From Lacinutrix sp. WUR7 (lineage in GTDB: Bacteria; Bacteroidota; Bacteroidia; Flavobacteriales; Flavobacteriaceae), in assembly GCF_016864015.1 (NCBI RefSeq), contig NZ_CP045067.1:779001-843000 (forward strand): a stretch of DNA of 64,000 nucleotides, in the 5' to 3' direction. Every line of letters begins with the position of its first letter. The stretch's first letter is position 1. The notes beneath the pieces are model-generated. The model was given only the letters and a program-made list of their open reading frames with translations, ran no database searches and had not been told where the DNA came from. Positions 33,169 to 42,316 of the stretch are shown piece after piece. A program made the translations under genes and the position numbers.

Positions 33169-36100
33169 CTAATTTAACTTATAATACACTTGTTGATCAT
33201 CTAATTCACTTAATAACTCCTGACTCACCTTTACTTTTTGTTTTCGGCTAATCATTGGCAATTTAATTTGATCGGCATTATCATAAATCACAAAGTTTAA
33301 AGCTTGATTTCCTGGATGCATTTGTAATAACTCCTTCAACTTTCTTATTTTTTCTTCTTCTAATTCTTTTATATTTAATTGAATAGACAATTTTTTAGCA
33401 TAGGTTTCCATAACATCATGCAACAGCTGAAAACTATTAAATTGCATTCTAGGATCACTTTTCTTTCCGGTATCTTTGTTCACCCAACCTTCTCGAATAA
33501 AAATCTTAACATACACAAAGTTGTTTTGCATTAAAAAATGTCTGAATTTTAGGTATTCCTCACCAAACATTCGAAACTCAAAACTATCGGTATAATCTTC
33601 AATAGTAAACATTGCCCAACCTTTACCCTGCTTACTTACTCTATGCTGTATATCTCTAACCACACCACCAAAGGTAAGCTCTCTATTGACGTAGGTGTCT
33701 AAGTCGTTAAACAACGAAATATTCGCATTACAGAAGGTTTTCATTTCTGTTTTAAAATCATCTAAAGGATGTCCCGAAATATAAACACCTACTACTTCTC
33801 TTTCTTGTGCTAGTTTTTCCATGGTTCCCCATTCTTCACAAGGAGGCACTTCGGGTTCTGCAATTTGCACATCACTGGCTGCTCCAAACAAACTTACTTG
33901 TGCAGAGTTTTCATTTTCTTGGTGTTTTGCACCATATTTTACTGCTTTCTCTAAAAAGGTAATGCCGTCACCATCATCATGAAAATATTGTGCTCTATGT
34001 GTATCGCCAAAACCATCAAACCCTCCAGCTAGCGCTAAGTTTTCGAAAGCCCTTTTATTTGCTGCACGTAAATCGATTCTTTTTGCTAAATCGAAAATGG
34101 ATTTATACGGTTCTTTTTCTCTGTTATCGACAATGGTTTTTACCGCACCATGACCAACTCCTTTAATGGCTCCCATTCCAAAACGGACAGCATAATCTTG
34201 ATTTACCGAAAACTTATAGAAACTTTCATTCACATCAGGGCCAAGTACGTTTAATTTCATACGCTTACATTCTTCCATAAAGAAGGTAACCGATTTAATA
34301 TCATTCATATTATTAGAAAGCACCGCTGCCATATATTCTGCAGGATAATGCGCTTTTAAATATGCGGTTTGATACGCAATCCATGCATAACATGTAGAGT
34401 GCGATTTATTAAAGGCGTAACTAGCGAAGGCTTCCCAATCCTTCCAGATTTTCTCTAGTTTTTTTGCATCATGACCTTTTGCACTTGCTTGCTCAATAAA
34501 CTTTGGTTTCATTTTATCTAGAACCGCAATTTGCTTTTTACCCATTGCCTTACGTAATACATCGGCTTCACCTTTGGTGAAATCTGCTAGCTTTTGAGAA
34601 AGTAGCATTACTTGCTCTTGGTATACTGTAATTCCGTAGGTTTCTTTAAGATATTCTTCCATGGCCGGAAGGTCATATTCTATCTCTTCGTCTCCATGTT
34701 TACGTTTTACGAAACTAGGAATATATTCCATTGGACCAGGACGATACAAGGCATTCATGGCAATTAAATCTTCAAAAACTGTTGGCTTTAAATCTTTAAG
34801 GTGCTTCTGCATTCCTGGCGATTCATATTGAAATACACCAACCGTTTCTCCTCTTTGGAAGAGCTCATAAGTTTTTACATCATCTAAAGGAAAACTATCT
34901 GGATCTAATAGAATATCATGTTTTTGCTTTACAATTTTTACGGTATCCTTTATTAAGGTTAATGTCTTTAAACCTAAGAAATCCATTTTTAGTAGTCCAG
35001 CATCTTCTACAACCGAGTTATCAAATTGTGTGACATACAAACCAGAATCTTTTGCTACAGAAACTGGAACGAACTTCGTAATATCATCTGGTGTAATAAT
35101 TACACCACAGGCGTGAATTCCGGTATTACGAACCGACCCTTCTAGTGTTCTTGCTAGATTTACGGTTTCGGCTGGTAAATCATCTCCATCCGAAATATTT
35201 AAAAGTTCATTTACTTTCTCTAAATCTTCCGCACGAAACATGCTTTTCAGCTTCTTTTCGTCTGCACCAAAAATCTTTCCTAACTTAGACATATTAGGAA
35301 TTAGCTTGGCTATTCTATCGGCATCAAATAGTGGTAAATCTAAAACACGAGCGGTATCTCGAATAGAAGATTTAGCAGCCATCGTACCATAGGTAATAAT
35401 TTGTGCTACCTGATTGCTTCCGTATTTCTCGATAACGTAATCCATAACACGACCACGACCTTCATCATCAAAATCAATATCAATATCCGGCATACTTACA
35501 CGATCCGGATTCAAGAAACGCTCAAAAAGCAGGTTATACTTTAAGGGGTCAATATTGGTAATCTTTAAACAGTATGCTGCAACAGAACCTGCTGCCGATC
35601 CACGTCCAGGACCTACGGAAACATCCATATTTCTGGCTTCTCGGATAAAATCTTCTACAATAAGGAAATACCCAGGATATCCTGTTTTTTCAATGACGCT
35701 AAGCTCAAAATCTAAACGTTCTACAACTTCTTCTGAAAGTTCTTCGCCATAGCGCTTTTTGGCACCTTCGTAAACTAAATGTCTAAGGAATTTATTCTCC
35801 CCACGCTTTCCGTTATCTGCTTTGTCTTCTTCAAAAACAAACTCTTCTGGAATATCGAAGGCAGGTAATAATACATCACGAGCCAATTGAAAAGGTTCTA
35901 TTTTATCTACAACTTCTTGAATATTTGAAATCGCTTCAGGAACATCCTTAAACAGTTTTTTCATTTCATCAGGAGACTTGAAATAGTATTCCTGATTTGG
36001 CATTCCGTATCGATATCCTCGTCCCCTACCAATTGGAGTAGCTTGCTTTTCCCCATCTTTCACACACAATAAAATATCGTGTGCATTCGCATCTCCTTTT

Positions 36101-37554
36101 TTACAATAATAGGTATTATTGGTAGCTACGAGTTTAATATCGTGCTTCTTTGAAAAGTTAATTAAAACAGGATTCACCCTATTTTCGTCATCTTGATTAT
36201 GACGCATTAACTCTATATATAAATCATCACCAAACAGTTCTTTCCACCATATTAGAGATTCTTCCGCTTGATTTTCTCCAACATTTAAAACCTTACTTGG
36301 TACTTCACCATACAGATTTCCAGTTAGACAAATAAGATCTTCTTTATACGCTTCTATTAGTTTTTTATCAATTCTTGGTAAATAGTAAAATCCGTTTACA
36401 AAGGCGTGTGAGGATAGTTTGGCTAAGTTGTGGTACCCGTTTTTATTTTTAGCAATAAGTACAATTTGGTACCCATTATCCTTTCTTGTTTTATCTAAAT
36501 GATCTTCACAAACAAAAAACTCGACACCAATAATAGGTTTCATTTCGTTTAATGTTGCAGGATCTCCTCTCTCTATAGCCTCCGCATTTTTAGCTTTTAC
36601 ACTTTTATTATGATTGTTTACTGCTTTCACAAAATGGAAAGCTCCCATCATATTCGCATGATCTGTAAGTGCGACTGCAGACATATTATATTCTGCTGCC
36701 GAAGCCACTAAATTTGGAACACTAATGGTAGATTGTAATACCGAAAACTGCGAGTGGTTATGCAAATGCATAAAATCTACGGTTTGCAGACTCGCTATAT
36801 TTTCTTTTATTTCTTGCGAAGAAAGATCTGTCGCTTGGGCTTTTTGTAATCGTTCATTAATCTTAGCACTTTCACGCTTCAGATTAATATGTTTTAAACC
36901 AATTAGCTGAATCGTTTTTGGATTGGCTTCGGAAAAATTCTGAAAATAATCCTCAGGAACATCCAACTGCTCCAGGGTATATTCTTCTCTACGGATTAAC
37001 TCAAAAAAGCAACGCGTCGTTGCCTCAACATCTGCGGTTGCATTATGCGCTTCCCCAAAAGGAGCATCAAATAAAAACTGATGCAACTCGGTTAAAGTTG
37101 GTAATTTAAACTTACCATATCTACCACCTGGAAGTTCACACAGACTAGCGGTATGCTCTGTACACGTATCTAAAACAGGAAGTTCTTGTAATGGATTTGC
37201 TACGTCACCACGAACAAATTCGGCTCCCATAATATTTAGGTCAAACTTTACATTCTGACCAACCACAAACTTTGTTTTCCCTAAAGCTACCTTAAATTTC
37301 TCTAAAACTTCGACCAAAGGCACTCCTTGTTCTTGCGCTAATTCGGTAGAAATACCATGAATTTTTTCGGCATCATACGGAATGTTAAACCCTTCTGGCT
37401 GCACTAAATAATCCTGACTTTCGATACAGTTCCCCATAGCATCGTGCAATTGCCAAGCTATTTGTATACATCGAGGCCAATTATCTGTGTCAGTAATTGG
37501 AGCGTCCCAACGTTTCGGTAAACCAGTAGTTTCGGTATCAAAAATTAAGTACAT
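33169..37554 (-). CDS. dnaE: DNA polymerase III alpha subunit with N-terminal exonuclease domain
   Basis: A 1461-residue replicative polymerase subunit. Residues 1-195 form a DnaQ-like DEDDh 3'-5' exonuclease with all motifs: FDTETTGL (Asp, Glu), NVKFDLN (Asp) and HNATADVEAT (His, Asp). From about 268 comes the PHP domain (HLHNHSQFSVL), then the polymerase core with catalytic Asp in MPDIDIDFDD (about 688-694) and the GPGRGSAAGS motif before it, the HhH/thumb-finger regions (SHSTCYAWIAYQTAYLKAHYPAEY), and the OB-fold near the C-terminus (LTFGGVVRDIQHRVSKQGKGW). Fusion of proofreading and polymerase in one chain is typical of Bacteroidota. It is monocistronic, with repeat copy D right after the stop. 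Confidence 0.96.
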   Translation of the reverse strand: MYLIFDTETTGLPKRWDAPITDTDNWPRCIQIAWQLHDAMGNCIESQDYLVQPEGFNIPYDAEKIHGISTELAQEQGVPLVEVLEKFKVALGKTKFVVGQNVKFDLNIMGAEFVRGDVANPLQELPVLDTCTEHTASLCELPGGRYGKFKLPTLTELHQFLFDAPFGEAHNATADVEATTRCFFELIRREEYTLEQLDVPEDYFQNFSEANPKTIQLIGLKHINLKRESAKINERLQKAQATDLSSQEIKENIASLQTVDFMHLHNHSQFSVLQSTISVPNLVASAAEYNMSAVALTDHANMMGAFHFVKAVNNHNKSVKAKNAEAIERGDPATLNEMKPIIGVEFFVCEDHLDKTRKDNGYQIVLIAKNKNGYHNLAKLSSHAFVNGFYYLPRIDKKLIEAYKEDLICLTGNLYGEVPSKVLNVGENQAEESLIWWKELFGDDLYIELMRHNQDDENRVNPVLINFSKKHDIKLVATNNTYYCKKGDANAHDILLCVKDGEKQATPIGRGRGYRYGMPNQEYYFKSPDEMKKLFKDVPEAISNIQEVVDKIEPFQLARDVLLPAFDIPEEFVFEEDKADNGKRGENKFLRHLVYEGAKKRYGEELSEEVVERLDFELSVIEKTGYPGYFLIVEDFIREARNMDVSVGPGRGSAAGSVAAYCLKITNIDPLKYNLLFERFLNPDRVSMPDIDIDFDDEGRGRVMDYVIEKYGSNQVAQIITYGTMAAKSSIRDTARVLDLPLFDADRIAKLIPNMSKLGKIFGADEKKLKSMFRAEDLEKVNELLNISDGDDLPAETVNLARTLEGSVRNTGIHACGVIITPDDITKFVPVSVAKDSGLYVTQFDNSVVEDAGLLKMDFLGLKTLTLIKDTVKIVKQKHDILLDPDSFPLDDVKTYELFQRGETVGVFQYESPGMQKHLKDLKPTVFEDLIAMNALYRPGPMEYIPSFVKRKHGDEEIEYDLPAMEEYLKETYGITVYQEQVMLLSQKLADFTKGEADVLRKAMGKKQIAVLDKMKPKFIEQASAKGHDAKKLEKIWKDWEAFASYAFNKSHSTCYAWIAYQTAYLKAHYPAEYMAAVLSNNMNDIKSVTFFMEECKRMKLNVLGPDVNESFYKFSVNQDYAVRFGMGAIKGVGHGAVKTIVDNREKEPYKSIFDLAKRIDLRAANKRAFENLALAGGFDGFGDTHRAQYFHDDGDGITFLEKAVKYGAKHQENENSAQVSLFGAASDVQIAEPEVPPCEEWGTMEKLAQEREVVGVYISGHPLDDFKTEMKTFCNANISLFNDLDTYVNRELTFGGVVRDIQHRVSKQGKGWAMFTIEDYTDSFEFRMFGEEYLKFRHFLMQNNFVYVKIFIREGWVNKDTGKKSDPRMQFNSFQLLHDVMETYAKKLSIQLNIKELEEEKIRKLKELLQMHPGNQALNFVIYDNADQIKLPMISRKQKVKVSQELLSELDDQQVYYKLN

Positions 37555-37641
37555 AGAGGTGTTTTCTTATAAACAAAAGAGAACGATAAAATTACGAAAA
37601 ATTGACCTTTATATATGGGAAAGTTATAAACAGTTTTAAAC

Positions 37642-37676
37642 AAAAAAAACGCAACCAAATTGATTGCGTTTTTTAT
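37642..37676. terminator. Terminator of the DUF6252 lipoprotein gene
   Basis: AAAAAACGCAA pairs with TTGCGTTTTTT. It lies 14 bases after the stop of the minus-strand lipoprotein gene and has A- and T-rich flanks on both sides. Confidence 0.82.
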
Positions 37677-37689
37677 AGTTTTTAAATAT

Positions 37690-38742
37690 TTAATTACATG
37701 AATATCCTGCGCTTTCTAGAGCTAGAATATAATCATTAAAAGAATCCCCAGGAATATCTATAGTAGTATCTGGAGCACCACTAACTGATACCGTCATTGT
37801 CCCATTACCATTATCACAATATTCGGTATCAGGGAATGAAGTGATAGAACAAGTTTGACATCCTCCAGGAATGACAACTTCTTCAACACAATCTAAATCA
37901 TCTATGATATCTTGTAGCTCACTACTATCATCTCCACAACTTTCAATCTGCTGCTCTAATGTTGTTTTATACGCATTACACACGGAAGCAAAATCAGCAC
38001 TTGAGCTATCCGTAACATCGTAAATTGCAAAAGCTGCATCGGTATTAGCGGTAGCTACATCACAAGGAAGCGTACAATCTAAACCATCTATAATATCTTG
38101 TAAGGTATTGGTATCATCACCACAACTAGTAATTTGTTGCATTAATGCCGCTTTATATGCATTACATGCAGGAGGATACTCTGAACTTGTGTTATTAGTA
38201 GCTTCGTAAATCGTTAAAGCTGCTTGAGAAGCAATAACAGCACCATCACAAGAAACAACCGTAGAACCTCCACCACCAGAAATTGGCACTTCATAAAAAA
38301 CACCTTGACTATAATTCACTTTATTTAAACCAGATGCAGAAAATGCATTAAACCAAAATGTACCAGACACTTTGCTTCCAGAAGCACTATATTTTTCTAT
38401 AACAATTTCACCATCGGCTGGATAATTCAGTATAATCTCACTTGGTTCATTATTTGTAGAATATGCTATATCTTGCACACTAGTAAAACCAGCTTCACTA
38501 GAACTTCCTTCGCCTAGAACATAAGTACCAACTGCTGCACCCATTCTTAATGTAACGATCTCACTTCCTCTTCCTCCACTAATTATTAACTCTCCGCTAC
38601 TATTAATTTCTGCACTATAATAATCTGCTCGCCATAACGTACCGTCTTTTTTACCTTGCAAAGCAGGTGTATTAAACTCAAGTTCTTCACCACAACTAAC
38701 CATTAATAAAGCAGTAACAACAAATAGGAATACCTTTTTCAT
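37690..38742 (-). CDS. DUF6252 lipoprotein with two Cys-rich tandem repeats
   Basis: A 350-residue predicted lipoprotein (lipobox MVSC, Cys17). Residues about 25-160 match the DUF6252 style seen in Flavobacteriaceae (LQGKKDGTLWRADYY, with later beta strands). Then come two tandem repeats of about 60 residues. Each opens with a Cys, has an AxxIYxxTxxxSxxxxxxCNAYKxxLxQQIxSCGDD core and ends LQDIIDxLDC. A Cys-rich end (GGCQTCSIT, EYCDNGNGTMTVSV) follows. The conserved cysteines suggest disulfide-stapled helical hairpins exposed outside the inner membrane. The ATG at 38742 opens the lipoprotein signal; a longer upstream frame is not credible. Function unknown. Confidence 0.78.
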   Translation of the reverse strand: MKKVFLFVVTALLMVSCGEELEFNTPALQGKKDGTLWRADYYSAEINSSGELIISGGRGSEIVTLRMGAAVGTYVLGEGSSSEAGFTSVQDIAYSTNNEPSEIILNYPADGEIVIEKYSASGSKVSGTFWFNAFSASGLNKVNYSQGVFYEVPISGGGGSTVVSCDGAVIASQAALTIYEATNNTSSEYPPACNAYKAALMQQITSCGDDTNTLQDIIDGLDCTLPCDVATANTDAAFAIYDVTDSSSADFASVCNAYKTTLEQQIESCGDDSSELQDIIDDLDCVEEVVIPGGCQTCSITSFPDTEYCDNGNGTMTVSVSGAPDTTIDIPGDSFNDYILALESAGYSCN

Positions 38743-38822
38743 AAATTTTATATAATTTGAGAGCCTAAAAATAGCATAAAAAAAATGATTAATAATAAAA
38801 GATGAATATAAATTATTTATAG

Positions 38823-38830
38823 TATCTTTG
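38823..38830 (+). promoter_or_regulatory. -7 box of rpsP
   Basis: TATCTTTG matches TAnnTTTG, 48 bases before the rpsP start. No clear TTTG lies at -33. Confidence 0.55.
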
Positions 38831-38878
38831 CGCACTTATTAATAACCAGAGGTCGAGAACCTCAATGAATTAATTATT

Positions 38879-39376
38879 ATGCCTGTAAAAATTAGATTAC
38901 AAAGACACGGTAAGAAAGGAAAACCTTATTACTGGATCGTAGCAGCAGATGCTCGCGCGAAAAGAGATGGTAAATACCTAGAGAAATTAGGTGCTTACAA
39001 CCCAAACACTAACCCAGCAACTATTGATTTAAATGTTGACGGTGCTGTAACATGGTTAGAAAATGGTGCTCAACCTACTGACACAGCTAAAGCTATTTTA
39101 TCTTACAAAGGTGTTTTGTTAAAAAAACATTTAAAAGGTGGAGTAACTAAAGGTGCTTTAACTGAAGAGCAAGCAGAAGCAAAGTTTACTGCTTGGTTAG
39201 AAGAAAAAGAAGGTAAAGTTGGTGCAAAAACAGATGGTTTAGCGAAAGTGGAAGCAGAAGCAAAAGCGAAAGCTTTTGAAGCTGAAAAAGCAGCTAACGA
39301 AGCTAGAATTGCAGCAGCAGCTCCAGTTGTAGAAGAAGCTCCTGCAGAAGAAGCTTCTAACGAAGAAGAAGAATAA
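38879..39376 (+). CDS. rpsP: 30S ribosomal protein S16
   Basis: A 165-residue S16. The first 80 or so residues are the conserved core ([30 protein letters not shown] split across the first two strands, then EKLGAYNP). The rest is an Ala/Glu-rich acidic extension ([13 protein letters not shown]..., [14 protein letters not shown]) that is typical of Bacteroidota S16 and roughly doubles the length. It helps assemble the 30S subunit. rimM follows on the same strand, as in many bacteria, but here a terminator and a repeat lie in the 194-base gap. Confidence 0.97.
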   Translation: MPVKIRLQRHGKKGKPYYWIVAADARAKRDGKYLEKLGAYNPNTNPATIDLNVDGAVTWLENGAQPTDTAKAILSYKGVLLKKHLKGGVTKGALTEEQAEAKFTAWLEEKEGKVGAKTDGLAKVEAEAKAKAFEAEKAANEARIAAAAPVVEEAPAEEASNEEEE

Positions 39377-39398
39377 AAAAAATATTTTTTATACTTTT

Positions 39399-39433
39399 AA
39401 ACTCCAATACAATTTCTGTATTGGAGTTTTTTA
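39399..39433 (+). terminator. Terminator after rpsP
   Basis: ACTCCAATAC pairs with GTATTGGAGT around an AATTTCT loop, followed by six T. Confidence 0.85.
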
Positions 39434-39495
39434 TTGGAAATAATATTGTTTATTTCATGTAAACAGTCCAATTTTCAATCCATGGCAGGTGGATC

Positions 39496-39553
39496 GCAGT
39501 CGAAACCTCTATGTTATACTAGTACGAAACACTTCGACTGCGCTCAGTGTGAC
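39496..39553. repeat. REP-like inverted repeat between rpsP and rimM
   Basis: GCAGTCGAA (39496-39504) and TTCGACTGC (39533-39541) form an inverted repeat, extended on the right by GCTCAGTGTGAC. A related piece (TTTCGACTGCGCGCAACC) sits inside structured element copy B. It looks like a dispersed palindromic repeat. Confidence 0.6.
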
Positions 39554-39570
39554 ACAATAATTGCATTATT

Positions 39571-40101
39571 ATGAAAAAAGAAGATTGTTTTTTTTTAGGT
39601 AAAATTGTAAAAAAGTACAGTTTTAAAGGAGAAGTTTTAGTAAAACTAGATACGGACGAGCCAGATATTTATGATGGATTAGAATCTGTCTTTATTGATT
39701 TAAGAGGAAATCTTATTCCTTTTTTTATTGAACATGCACAATTACATAAATCGGAATTATTACGTATCCAGTTTGAAGACGTACATACCGAAGAAGATGC
39801 AGATGCGATACTAAAAAGCAATCTCTATTTACCTTTAGAATTTTTACCAAAACTAGAAGGCGATAAATTTTACTTTCATGAAATTATAGGTTTTACGGTT
39901 AAAGACACCAACTTTGGTGATGTTGGAATTATTACAGGAATTAATGATACCACAGCACAAGCGCTTTTTGAAATAGACAGAGATGGTATTGAAATTTTAA
40001 TTCCGATGAATGACCATTTTATTAAAAAAGTAGATAAAGAAAATAAAGTAATTCTCGTGGAAACTCCTGAAGGATTGATTGATTTATACTTAGAAGAATA
40101 G
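39571..40101 (+). CDS. rimM: Ribosome maturation factor RimM
   Basis: A 176-residue RimM: the N-terminal beta-barrel opens CFFLGKIVKKYSFKGEVLVKLDTD and the C-terminal PRC-barrel has YFHEIIGFTVKDT and EILIPMNDHFIKKVDKENKVI before ETPEGLIDLYL. It binds S19 and helps mature the 30S head. Its TAG stop overlaps the GTG start of the methyltransferase gene by one base (TAGTG), so the two are translationally coupled. Confidence 0.95.
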   Translation: MKKEDCFFLGKIVKKYSFKGEVLVKLDTDEPDIYDGLESVFIDLRGNLIPFFIEHAQLHKSELLRIQFEDVHTEEDADAILKSNLYLPLEFLPKLEGDKFYFHEIIGFTVKDTNFGDVGIITGINDTTAQALFEIDRDGIEILIPMNDHFIKKVDKENKVILVETPEGLIDLYLEE

Positions 40102-40817
40102 TGTCACAAAAACCTTTTCAATTTAAAGAGTTTCAAGTAAACCAAGATCGTTGTGCAATGAAAATTGGCACAGACGCTGTGTTACTTGGTGCTTGGACTT
40201 CTGTTCAACAAAACCCTTTTGCTATTCTGGATATTGGTGCAGGAACTGGTGTTTTGTCATTAATGCTAGCACAACGTAGCCAAGCAGAAGTTATAGATGC
40301 GATGGAGATTGATGAACATGCGTATGAGCAATGTGTCGATAATTTTGAAAATGCACCTTGGGCAGACAGGCTCTTTTGTTACCACGCAGCTTTAGATGAA
40401 TTTACCGAAGAGATTGAAGATAAATACGATTTGATTATATCGAATCCTCCTTTCTATTCCGAAGACTTTAAAACCGAAAGCACGCAACGCGATTTAGCAC
40501 GTTTTTCAGATGCGATGCCTTTTCATCATTTAACAGAAAGCGTTGCTTCCTTATTAATAGAAGATGGTATTTTTTCGGTTGTTATTCCGTTTAAAGAAGA
40601 AGCTAATTTTATAGAATTAGCATCCAAAGTACAATTATTTCCGAATAGAATTTTACATGTCAAGGGTTCGCCTACTTCAGAAATAAAACGAAGTCTTTTA
40701 GAATTTTCTTTCCGCGAAAGCGAAATACAAAAAGAAGAACTTATTATAGAAACTACAAGACACCAATACACAAAAGACTACATTAATTTAACGAAAGATT
40801 TTTATCTTAAAATGTGA
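40101..40817 (+). CDS. tRNA1(Val) adenine-37 N6-methyltransferase-like protein
   Basis: A 238-residue class I SAM methyltransferase of the TrmN6/YfiC type. The opening FQFKEFQVNQDRCAMKIGTDAVLLGAW, SAM motif ILDIGAGTGVLSLMLAQ and the catalytic motif IISNPPFY (N-P-P-F/Y, amino-group methylation) are all present. E. coli YfiC modifies A37 of tRNA-Val, and the match in layout suggests the same here. It starts with GTG at 40101, overlapping the rimM stop; no ATG upstream fits. Confidence 0.88.
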   Translation: MSQKPFQFKEFQVNQDRCAMKIGTDAVLLGAWTSVQQNPFAILDIGAGTGVLSLMLAQRSQAEVIDAMEIDEHAYEQCVDNFENAPWADRLFCYHAALDEFTEEIEDKYDLIISNPPFYSEDFKTESTQRDLARFSDAMPFHHLTESVASLLIEDGIFSVVIPFKEEANFIELASKVQLFPNRILHVKGSPTSEIKRSLLEFSFRESEIQKEELIIETTRHQYTKDYINLTKDFYLKM

Positions 40818-40929
40818 TATTTATATTTGGCAATGAAAACGATTTCGTTACTTTTGTTAAACTTATAAAATAACGCCTTCTATTTTGATTAATTCTCAAA
40901 AACTAGAAGCTTAAAATATCATAATTAGA

Positions 40930-42108
40930 ATGAAAGCCGATTTATTCGAAGCACCAGATTATTACAACCTTGATGAATTACTTACTGAAGAACACAAATT
41001 AGTTCGTGATGCAGCAAGAGAATGGGTAAAACGTGATGTCTCTCCTATTATTGAAGACTTTGCACAAAGAGCAGAATTTCCAACACAAATAGTTAAAGGA
41101 TTAGCCGAAATTGGCGCTTTTGGACCATACATACCAGAAGAATATGGAGGTGCTGGATTAGACCAAATTTCTTATGGTTTAATCATGCAAGAAATAGAAC
41201 GTGGTGATTCTGGAGTTCGTAGTACAGCTTCTGTACAATCGTCTTTAGTGATGTACCCAATATGGAAATACGGAAACGAAGAACAACGAAATAAATACTT
41301 ACCAAAATTAGCTTCGGGAGAATGGATAGGTTCTTTTGGATTAACAGAACCAGATCACGGTAGTAATCCGGGCGCAATGGTTACCAATTTTAAAGATATG
41401 GGAGATCATTATCTTTTAAATGGTGCAAAAATGTGGATATCTAATGCCCCTTTTTGTAATATCGCTGTGGTTTGGGCTAAAAATGAAGAAGGTCGTATTC
41501 ATGGTCTTGTTGTAGAACGTGGCATGGAAGGCTTCACTACGCCGGAGACACATAATAAATGGTCACTTAGAGCATCTGCTACTGGTGAGCTTATTTTTGA
41601 TAATGTAAAAGTGCCAAAAGAAAACCTATTACCAAACAAATCTGGATTAGGAGCACCATTAGGATGTTTAGATTCTGCTCGTTTTGGTATTGCTTGGGGA
41701 GCAATTGGTGCTGCAATGGATTGTTACGATACTGCTTTACGTTACAGTAAAGAGCGTATCCAGTTTGGCAAGCCTATTGGACAATTTCAATTACAACAAA
41801 AGAAATTAGCAGAAATGGTTACCGAAATCACCAAAGCACAATTATTAGCTTGGCGACTTGGTGTGATGCGTGAAAATGGAACAGCAACCTCCGCACAAAT
41901 TTCTATGGCTAAACGAAACAATGTAGATATGGCTTTAACTATTGCTCGTGACGCTAGACAAATGTTAGGCGGTATGGGAATTAGTGGCGAATACTCTATT
42001 ATGAGACATATGATGAACTTAGAAAGTGTTGTTACTTATGAAGGTACGCACGATATTCACTTACTAATCACAGGAATGGATGTTACTGGCTTAAATGCTT
42101 TTAAGTAA
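40930..42108 (+). CDS. Acyl-CoA dehydrogenase, glutaryl-CoA dehydrogenase type
   Basis: A 392-residue FAD enzyme. The acyl-CoA dehydrogenase signatures are ESIGSFGLTEPDHGSNPG-like (SFGLTEPDHGSNPG), ISNAPFCNIAVVWAK and the C-terminal AMGGMGI-type segment (LGGMGISGEYSIMRH). The catalytic base Glu lies in VVTYEGTHDIH. The segment GVRSTASVQSSLVMYPI closely matches glutaryl-CoA dehydrogenase, including the Arg that binds the substrate's second carboxylate. It would convert glutaryl-CoA to crotonyl-CoA in lysine and tryptophan breakdown. Monocistronic, with two hairpins downstream. Confidence 0.9.
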   Translation: MKADLFEAPDYYNLDELLTEEHKLVRDAAREWVKRDVSPIIEDFAQRAEFPTQIVKGLAEIGAFGPYIPEEYGGAGLDQISYGLIMQEIERGDSGVRSTASVQSSLVMYPIWKYGNEEQRNKYLPKLASGEWIGSFGLTEPDHGSNPGAMVTNFKDMGDHYLLNGAKMWISNAPFCNIAVVWAKNEEGRIHGLVVERGMEGFTTPETHNKWSLRASATGELIFDNVKVPKENLLPNKSGLGAPLGCLDSARFGIAWGAIGAAMDCYDTALRYSKERIQFGKPIGQFQLQQKKLAEMVTEITKAQLLAWRLGVMRENGTATSAQISMAKRNNVDMALTIARDARQMLGGMGISGEYSIMRHMMNLESVVTYEGTHDIHLLITGMDVTGLNAFK

Positions 42109-42118
42109 AGCCTAAGGC

Positions 42119-42169
42119 TTATTTAATTATCGCACTCTTGCGGGATTGTTATTACGAATAATTAAATAA
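42119..42169. repeat. AT-rich inverted repeat after the dehydrogenase gene
   Basis: TTATTTAATTAT (42119-42130) and ATAATTAAATAA (42158-42169) are perfect arms 27 bases apart. It may form a long hairpin in the 3' end of the transcript; a conventional terminator follows at 42218. Confidence 0.55.
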
Positions 42170-42217
42170 AGTTTGATTATTTCATTGCGATCTAATCTAT
42201 CTAGAAATAAAATTTAT

Positions 42218-42252
42218 AAAATGCTTCTCCGTAATTGGGAAGCATTTTTTAT
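42218..42252 (+). terminator. Terminator after the dehydrogenase gene
   Basis: AAATGCTTC pairs with GAAGCATTT around a 12-base loop, followed by T-rich sequence. Confidence 0.82.
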
Positions 42253-42316
42253 TTAAAATCACATCTTTTTATTCTGACTATTTCATAGTCTAAAAGGTAT
42301 CACTTACATTTACTTT

